Source: RFSX01 sp965230215 | GTDB lineage: Bacteria; Bacteroidota; Bacteroidia; Chitinophagales; Saprospiraceae | Length of the DNA: 64,000 nt | Assembly (NCBI GenBank): GCA_965230215.1 | Contig: CBDDKN010000001.1 | Span: 310,001 to 374,000 of the forward strand | Direction: 5' to 3' | Shown: piece after piece, positions 58,965 to 64,000 of the stretch | Numbering within the stretch: position 1 is the stretch's first letter | How the letters are laid out: the number at the start of each line of letters is the position of its first letter | The notes under the pieces: model-generated | What the model saw: the letters and a program-made list of their open reading frames with translations, nothing else | Database searches by the model: none | What the model was told of the DNA's origin: nothing | Translations under genes and position numbers: made by a program

Positions 58965-60287
58965 ATGAGAATAATCTTAACAACCCTTTGCCTTCTGTGC
59001 TTGTCAGTGGGCTACAGCCAAATGAACAAGATTGATTTTGTTGAGTATGATCTTGACAACGGATTGCATGTGATTCTTCACCAGGATGCCTCAACGCCTA
59101 TCGTTGCAGTATCTGTGATGTATCATGTTGGATCCAAGAATGAAAATCCCAACAGAACTGGTTTTGCACACTTTTTCGAACACCTTTTATTTGAAGGTTC
59201 TGAGAATATCGGACGCGGAGAATATGATAAGTACATTGAAGAAGCTGGTGGGACATTGAACGCCAACACTTCAAATGACAGAACTTATTATTTTGAAATT
59301 CTTCCGAGTAATCAATTAGAATTAGGACTTTGGTTAGAGTCTGAAAGAATGCTACATGCGAAAGTTGAAAATGTAGGAATCGAGACTCAGAGAGAAGTTG
59401 TTAAAGAGGAAAGACGTCAAAGAATAGATAATCAACCATATGGGACGATCCTTCAGGAAACGATGAAAAGATTGTTTCAGAAGCACCCATACAACTGGCC
59501 GGTTATTGGCTCCATGGAGCACCTGAATGCTGCCCAGGAAGAAGATTATGTGAATTTTTACAATGATTTTTATGTACCAAACAATGCCGTTCTAAGCATT
59601 GCAGGTGATATTGATATTGACCAGGCCAAGATCTGGATCGATAAGTACTTCGGTTCTATACCCCGCGGAAAAGGGGAGGTCTACAGACCAAATGTTGTAG
59701 AGCCTGAGATGACAGGTGAGATCAGAGATACGATCTATGATAACATCCAGTTGCCAGCAATCATTCAGGCTTACAGATGTCCTGCTCAGGGTACCGATGA
59801 TTTCTATGCTGTAGAAATGCTATCAACATTGCTATCAAGAGGTGGTTCTTCCAGATTTAATAAAGCTATTGTTGAAGAGCAGCAAGTGGCTCTACAAGTA
59901 GGTTCATTCCCATTAGGTCTTGAGGACTATTCAGTGAGTCTTGCATTTGGTATTTGCAACATGGGTGTTGACCCAAAGGTTGTTGAAGATGCAATGGATG
60001 CAGAGGTTGACAGAGTAAAAAATGAACTTATCTCTGATGAGGAGTTTCAGAAACTGAGAAATCAAATTGAAAATGACTTTGTAAGCTCTAATTCAAGAGT
60101 AGCCGGTATCGCTGAATCATTGGCCAACTACCACATGTATTTTGGAGATGCAAATCTGATTAATACTGAGATCGACAAATATCTTGCTGTAACCAAAGAG
60201 GATATTATGAATGCGGCAAAGAAATACCTAAGAAAAGATCGCAGAGTTGTGCTGTACTATTTAGCTAAAGAAAACGCACAACCTTAA
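58965..60287 (+). CDS. M16 zinc peptidase, catalytic subunit (440 aa)
   Basis: Exported M16-family (pitrilysin-like) protease. A signal peptide (about 1-19; VGYSQ) is followed by the inverted zinc motif HFFEHLLFEG (HxxEH, about residues 69-78), with the third ligand Glu in the later ERRQRIDNQPYG/EVVKEE region. The second half has the R/Y motif text SSRFNKAIVEEQQVA. Half-size, so it works with a partner. The downstream gene encodes the matching non-catalytic half. The start at 58965 gives the signal peptide; a TTG seven codons upstream is unlikely. Confidence 0.93.
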   Translation: MRIILTTLCLLCLSVGYSQMNKIDFVEYDLDNGLHVILHQDASTPIVAVSVMYHVGSKNENPNRTGFAHFFEHLLFEGSENIGRGEYDKYIEEAGGTLNANTSNDRTYYFEILPSNQLELGLWLESERMLHAKVENVGIETQREVVKEERRQRIDNQPYGTILQETMKRLFQKHPYNWPVIGSMEHLNAAQEEDYVNFYNDFYVPNNAVLSIAGDIDIDQAKIWIDKYFGSIPRGKGEVYRPNVVEPEMTGEIRDTIYDNIQLPAIIQAYRCPAQGTDDFYAVEMLSTLLSRGGSSRFNKAIVEEQQVALQVGSFPLGLEDYSVSLAFGICNMGVDPKVVEDAMDAEVDRVKNELISDEEFQKLRNQIENDFVSSNSRVAGIAESLANYHMYFGDANLINTEIDKYLAVTKEDIMNAAKKYLRKDRRVVLYYLAKENAQP

Positions 60288-60322
60288 TTAAATACAAATC
60301 GATAATTACAAATAGATATAAA

Positions 60323-62464
60323 ATGAAATTACAACATATATTATTCGTTTTTGCAGCATTAATCTTTGTTCAATGTTCACCGAAAACTTCAGTAGCAGTT
60401 CAGGAAGAGAAGCCTATGCAAGCTGCAGAAGATCTATCATGGAGATCTTCTGCACCAGAAGCAGGACCTGCTCGAAAAATCCAAATGGGCGATTTTAATG
60501 TTATGGAATTGGCCAATGGACTTACTGTTATCGTGGTAGAAAATCACAAGCTGCCAAGAGTATCTTATTCACTGTCTCTACGTAATGACCCTATCATGGA
60601 GAATGATAAAGTAGGACTTGTTGGAATGGCTGGTGACATGTTTGGTCGTGGTACCACCAACAGAACCAAAGCAGAGTTGGATGCTTCAATTGACTTTATT
60701 GGTGCAAGTTTCAGCACTAGTGGCACAGGAATGTTTGGATCTTCATTGACCAAGCATCAGGATGCTGTTTTGGAAATTATGTCAGATGTACTGAACAATG
60801 CGTCATTTCCTCAGGAGGAATTTGAAAAGATACTTAAGCAATACCTTTCAGGAATCGAGGCGTCAAAAACAGATCCTAACAGTATGGCTGGTAACGTAGC
60901 ATCAGTGGTTAATTATGGTACTGACCATCCTTATGGTGAAGTAGCAACTGCTGAAAGCTATAATAATATTACAGTCGCAGATTGTAAGAAATATATCTCT
61001 GACTACTTCAAAGCCAATAATGCTTACTTGACAATAGTAGGTGATATTACTATGGAGGAAGCTAAGATGAAAGCAGAGAAGTACTTTGGCAACTGGGCTT
61101 CTGGTAATGTGTCTCAAGCAGAGTATACGCTACCACAAAGACCAGAAGGGGCGCAAGTACATATCGCAAATAAAGATGGTGCTGTGCAGTCTGTAATTCG
61201 CGTAACTTACCCTGTTGAGAACAAGCCAGGTAATCCGGACATTGCTGCTACCAGTATAATGAATAGCATTCTGGGTGGTGGTATTTTCTCTGGAAGACTA
61301 ATGCAAAACCTAAGAGAGGACAAAGCTTATACTTATGGTGCGCGTTCTAATCTTTCTTCCGATAGACTTATCGGTACATTTAATGCTTTTGCTTCTGTAA
61401 GAACAGAAGTTACAGACAGCTCTGTTGTTCAGTTTCTATATGAGATGGAACGCATGGCTAATGAGCCGGTTAGTGATTATGATTTGATGTTATCCAAAAA
61501 CTCTTTGGCAGGTAGCTTCGCAAGATCTTTGGAGTCTCCTCAGACACTGGCAAGATTTGCTAGAAATATTCAGAGATTCAATCTTCCTACAGATTATTAT
61601 GAGACTTACCTTGAGCGACTTGATGCAGTGACGATTGAGGATGTGCAACGTGTTGCTAAGAAGTATATTACGCCATCAAACGCGAATATCGTAGTTGTAG
61701 GAAACAAAGATGAGATCAGTGAAAAGTTAATGGCTTTTGATTCTGATGGAGAGATTGATTACTATGATGCATTTGGTAAAAAACTGGATGATGTGAGCGA
61801 TGCGCTTCCTGATAATCTTACAGCAGAGATTGTAATCAATGACTATCTCAATGCTTTAGGTGGTGAGGCCAAACTTAAGCAAGTGAACACTATGGAGGCT
61901 CATCTTCAGATGAGCATGATGGGACAGACTATCAATATTGATCAGTACTATGGTCCTGAAGGCAAATTCTATACTAAGGTCGGTAACGAGCAAATGGTCC
62001 TACAAGAAATGAAGTTTGATGGAACCACAGTTCAAAGCGGCGGTATGCAAGGTGTTCAGACAGCAACTGAAGGTCCAATGTATGATGATGCAGTTGCTCA
62101 ATCAAAGAAGTTTAGCCAGCTGGACTATATGACAGATGCTTATACGGTTGAATTGAAAGGAGTGGACAATGTAGATGGCGAACCTGCATACAAGCTTGCT
62201 GTTACAGATGCTTCTGGTAAGACTACAACTGAATACTACAGCATTAAGACAAGTTTGTTGTTGAGACAGCTTTCAGTTTCTGAAGGTCCTGGCGGTCAGC
62301 AGATGACTATTACAACTGACTTTATGGATTACAAGGAAGTAGATGGCATCAACTTCCCACATAAAATGAAAACAAGTGGCGCTATGCCTATGCCGATTGA
62401 GATGACAGCTCAATCTTACAAAGTGAATCCAGAGTTGGATAATGCTTTATTCACTATAGAATAA
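60323..62464 (+). CDS. M16-family non-catalytic partner lipoprotein with C-terminal extension (713 aa)
   Basis: Lipoprotein signal (ALIFVQC, Cys18). Two M16-like halves (about 50-490) contain GLTVIVVENHKLPRVSYSLSL and GGGIFSGRLMQNLREDKAYTYGARS, the usual R/Y substrate motif. The position of HxxEH reads GLVGMAGDMFGRGT, so zinc and catalysis are absent. Residues about 495-713 form a separate beta-rich domain (YYGPEGKFYTKVGNEQMV, PHKMKTSGAMPMPIEMT) resembling outer-membrane lipoprotein-sorting folds. Together with the gene before it (35-bp gap) it should form an active/inactive pair like mitochondrial MPP. Confidence 0.9.
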   Translation: MKLQHILFVFAALIFVQCSPKTSVAVQEEKPMQAAEDLSWRSSAPEAGPARKIQMGDFNVMELANGLTVIVVENHKLPRVSYSLSLRNDPIMENDKVGLVGMAGDMFGRGTTNRTKAELDASIDFIGASFSTSGTGMFGSSLTKHQDAVLEIMSDVLNNASFPQEEFEKILKQYLSGIEASKTDPNSMAGNVASVVNYGTDHPYGEVATAESYNNITVADCKKYISDYFKANNAYLTIVGDITMEEAKMKAEKYFGNWASGNVSQAEYTLPQRPEGAQVHIANKDGAVQSVIRVTYPVENKPGNPDIAATSIMNSILGGGIFSGRLMQNLREDKAYTYGARSNLSSDRLIGTFNAFASVRTEVTDSSVVQFLYEMERMANEPVSDYDLMLSKNSLAGSFARSLESPQTLARFARNIQRFNLPTDYYETYLERLDAVTIEDVQRVAKKYITPSNANIVVVGNKDEISEKLMAFDSDGEIDYYDAFGKKLDDVSDALPDNLTAEIVINDYLNALGGEAKLKQVNTMEAHLQMSMMGQTINIDQYYGPEGKFYTKVGNEQMVLQEMKFDGTTVQSGGMQGVQTATEGPMYDDAVAQSKKFSQLDYMTDAYTVELKGVDNVDGEPAYKLAVTDASGKTTTEYYSIKTSLLLRQLSVSEGPGGQQMTITTDFMDYKEVDGINFPHKMKTSGAMPMPIEMTAQSYKVNPELDNALFTIE

Positions 62465-62487
62465 GAAGCCACTAAAAAATATTTTTA

Positions 62488-62525
62488 ATAGAGGTTTGCC
62501 ATTGTGGTAAACCTCTATTTTTTTA
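62488..62525 (+). terminator. Intrinsic terminator after the M16 operon
   Basis: Stem ATAGAGGTTTGCC / GGTAAACCTCTAT (one G-U pair) with loop ATTGT, then seven T. The strongest stem in the window. Confidence 0.93.
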
Positions 62526-62553
62526 TCTTGTTGTAATCACAAAGCTTATTATT

Positions 62554-63558
62554 TTGACATATATCAATCACAAATTTGTATTAAAGCAAAGGCCATATGG
62601 CGAGCCGGATCAAAACACCTGGTCTTTTGATTCTGAAGAGATTAGCGGTATCAACGATGGTCAGATTCTGGTTGAGAATCTATTTATTTCACTGGATCCG
62701 GCAATGCGTGGATGGATGGATGACCGGCGGTCTTATATTCCTCCTGTAGGTATCGGTGAAGTCATGCGTGCTGGAACTGTCGGTGTTGTCATCGAGTCAA
62801 AGAATGACAGTTTCAAAGCTGGTGACCATGTGGTATCATGGCATGGTGTTCAAAAGTATGCGGTCACTGATGGTTCACAGGATTTTAATCTTGGCAAGCA
62901 GCTGATTGCTCCAATAGAAAAGTTTCTAGGTGTCTTGGGCATGCCCGGCTATACAGCTTATTTTGGTTTGATGGAAGTAGGCCTTCCCAAAGAGGGCGAA
63001 ACCATCGTTGTGTCCGCAGCGGCAGGGGCGGTTGGTTCTGTTGTAGGTCAGATTGCCAAGGCTAAAGGCTTGCGTGTAATAGGCATAGCCGGGGGAAAGG
63101 AAAAGTGTGATCACGTCGTTAGTCACTATGGATTTGATGCCTGCGTAGATTATAAGTCTATTGATTTTGCCAAGCAGTTGATTGATAATACCAAGTCTGG
63201 CGTAGATATATACTTTGATAATGTAGGTGGTGAAATGCTCGATCTTATCCTGACCAGAATCAATAAGCATGCGCGTATCGTTATTTGTGGCGCGATTTCA
63301 CAGTACAATAATACAAGCGCCACTTATGGTCCCACCAATTATTTGTCCTTGCTTGTCAACAGCGCAAGGATGGAGGGATTTGTGATCTTGGATTACAAAG
63401 ATCGGTATATGGAAGCTGCAATGCAATTAGGGCAATGGCTTGCTGCTGGTAAGATTAAATCAGACGAGTTCATTGTCGATGGTCTGGAGTTTTTTCCTGA
63501 CGCCTTCAAGAGGCTTTTCACAGGTGAGAAACGTGGTAAACTCCTATTAAAGGTGTAA
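62554..63558 (+). CDS. Zinc-free MDR NADP-dependent oxidoreductase (334 aa)
   Basis: Medium-chain dehydrogenase/reductase of the prostaglandin-reductase/CurA-type group, which reduces alkenal or enone double bonds. NLFISLDPAMRGWMDDRRSY (about residues 43-62) is the family signature. The Rossmann motif is SAAAGAVGSVVGQIAKAKG (about 149-167), and DIYFDNVGGEMLD follows. No zinc ligands. The start is TTG at 62554, since no in-frame ATG lies nearby upstream and the N-terminal text fits the family. It follows the terminator directly, so its promoter must overlap the hairpin area. Confidence 0.92.
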   Translation: MTYINHKFVLKQRPYGEPDQNTWSFDSEEISGINDGQILVENLFISLDPAMRGWMDDRRSYIPPVGIGEVMRAGTVGVVIESKNDSFKAGDHVVSWHGVQKYAVTDGSQDFNLGKQLIAPIEKFLGVLGMPGYTAYFGLMEVGLPKEGETIVVSAAAGAVGSVVGQIAKAKGLRVIGIAGGKEKCDHVVSHYGFDACVDYKSIDFAKQLIDNTKSGVDIYFDNVGGEMLDLILTRINKHARIVICGAISQYNNTSATYGPTNYLSLLVNSARMEGFVILDYKDRYMEAAMQLGQWLAAGKIKSDEFIVDGLEFFPDAFKRLFTGEKRGKLLLKV

Positions 63559-63585
63559 CCTGATCACTCAACATTAATAGTTGAC

Positions 63586-64000
63586 ATGAAAGCAAGCTTC
63601 TTCTATCATCCATTGCAATTCATTCGCCCAGGTGGAACATCAAGAGGGGTTCTCAAATCAAAGGATTCCTGGTTTGTAAAACTTGAAAGAGGTGGGCAGT
63701 TTGGAATAGGAGAGTGTTCAATTATTGAAGGTCTTAGTGTGGAAAGCAAATCTGCTATCGATGCGCAGCTTGAGTTTGTTTGTGATAGCATAAATCAGGG
63801 AGCCGCCTTGGATACGCTCAATCTAAAGAAGTTTCCTGCAATTCAATTTGCATTAGAAATGGCAAGTTTATCATTGCATTCAGATGATGCATTTTTACTT
63901 TTCAATAATGCATTTTACACAGGATCTGGTATTCCAATAAATGGTCTTGTATGGATGGGCTCGCGTCAGTTCATGTTTGATCAGATCAAGGAGAAAATTG
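63586..64000 (+). CDS. menC: o-Succinylbenzoate synthase (menC), partial at window end
   Basis: Open from the ATG at 63586 to the window edge, about 138 residues. The N-terminus, with FIRPGGTSRGVLKSKDSWFVKLE, GQFGIGECSIIEGLS and AIQFALEMASLSL followed by IPINGLVWMG, is the capping domain of enolase-superfamily enzymes as seen in Bacteroidota o-succinylbenzoate synthase (menaquinone synthesis). The catalytic Lys/Asp residues lie beyond the window. A dipeptide epimerase is the alternative. Starts 27 bp after the oxidoreductase stop. Confidence 0.85.
   Translation, partial: MKASFFYHPLQFIRPGGTSRGVLKSKDSWFVKLERGGQFGIGECSIIEGLSVESKSAIDAQLEFVCDSINQGAALDTLNLKKFPAIQFALEMASLSLHSDDAFLLFNNAFYTGSGIPINGLVWMGSRQFMFDQIKEKI

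Noticed and set aside
60323..62464. Second M16 gene as a decayed pseudogene because HxxEH is missing
   Set aside because: The frame is intact over 713 codons, the R/Y motif is kept, and inactive partners are a normal part of M16 pairs.

Overview
The window looks like ordinary chromosome of a member of the Bacteroidota, most plausibly a gliding or surface-attached marine or environmental lineage near the Saprospiria. This rests on several things read in the sequence. There are three very large secreted proteins ending in type IX secretion (T9SS) sorting domains. There is a GldC gliding-motility homologue, a TamL-type lipoprotein BamA homologue and a TonB-receptor-like barrel. Several lipoproteins follow Bacteroidota style, and one carries a CGDDDG surface-export-like start. 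Good matches to the Bacteroidota promoter (-33 TTTG / -7 TAnnTTTG) occur, and Shine-Dalgarno sites are nearly absent. The genus cannot be named from the sequence alone. No rRNA, tRNA, IS element, prophage or CRISPR array was seen.

Layout. 1-7743: housekeeping genes (CTP synthase C-terminus, SpoU methyltransferase, rimO, tyrS, cdd, a sulfotransferase, prmC, SUI1/YciH). 7765-20620: a secreted-protein locus with a nine-repeat Cys-rich T9SS protein on the minus strand and, divergently, two paralogous HYR/dockerin/cohesin-like/T9SS giants, one of which carries an inserted C-type lectin domain. 20677-33529: metallophosphoesterase, a small lipoprotein, a Cys/Met PLP lyase, rluD, a LuxC-like reductase, nth, tamL, a TrmH-family methyltransferase, a TlpA-like lipoprotein, udk with a divergent nucleoside transporter, and a DUF2911 protein. 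33714-40753: a TonB-receptor-like barrel, then a compact minus-strand operon (NqrM-like protein, PIG-L deacetylase, a 44-residue membrane protein, Na+/solute symporter). 40803-47472: mazG, a small HTH protein, a non-coding stretch with two tandem hairpin modules, an RluA-type synthase, SRP RNA, fsa, a nucleoside phosphorylase, an ArsC-like protein, hemF, a lipoprotein and a LuxE-like protein. 47463-55264: amidase, ccmB/ccmC-like/ccmD, glutamate dehydrogenase, Lrp, TraB/GumN, gldC and an S24 repressor-like regulator. 55267-64000: a 74-residue unknown, a degenerate ABC ATPase, a DUF255 protein, a YkuK-like protein, an M16 protease pair, an MDR oxidoreductase and the start of menC.

How the genes connect. 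Pyrimidine salvage is unusually well represented though scattered: nucleoside uptake, uridine kinase, cytidine deaminase, nucleoside phosphorylase and CTP synthase. The outer envelope is served by TamL, the barrels, the T9SS clients, the amidase and the cytochrome c maturation genes.

Three places best fit 'not yet described'. The first is the coupled trio of an S24 regulator, a 74-residue protein and an ABC-ATPase-like protein that has lost its ATP-binding motifs (54395-56129). The second is the unlisted 44-residue membrane protein wedged by TAATG overlap between PIG-L and the symporter (37871-38005). The third is a pair of minus-strand modules, each a shared 19-mer followed by a different intrinsic terminator, that look like tandem small RNAs (41983-42170).
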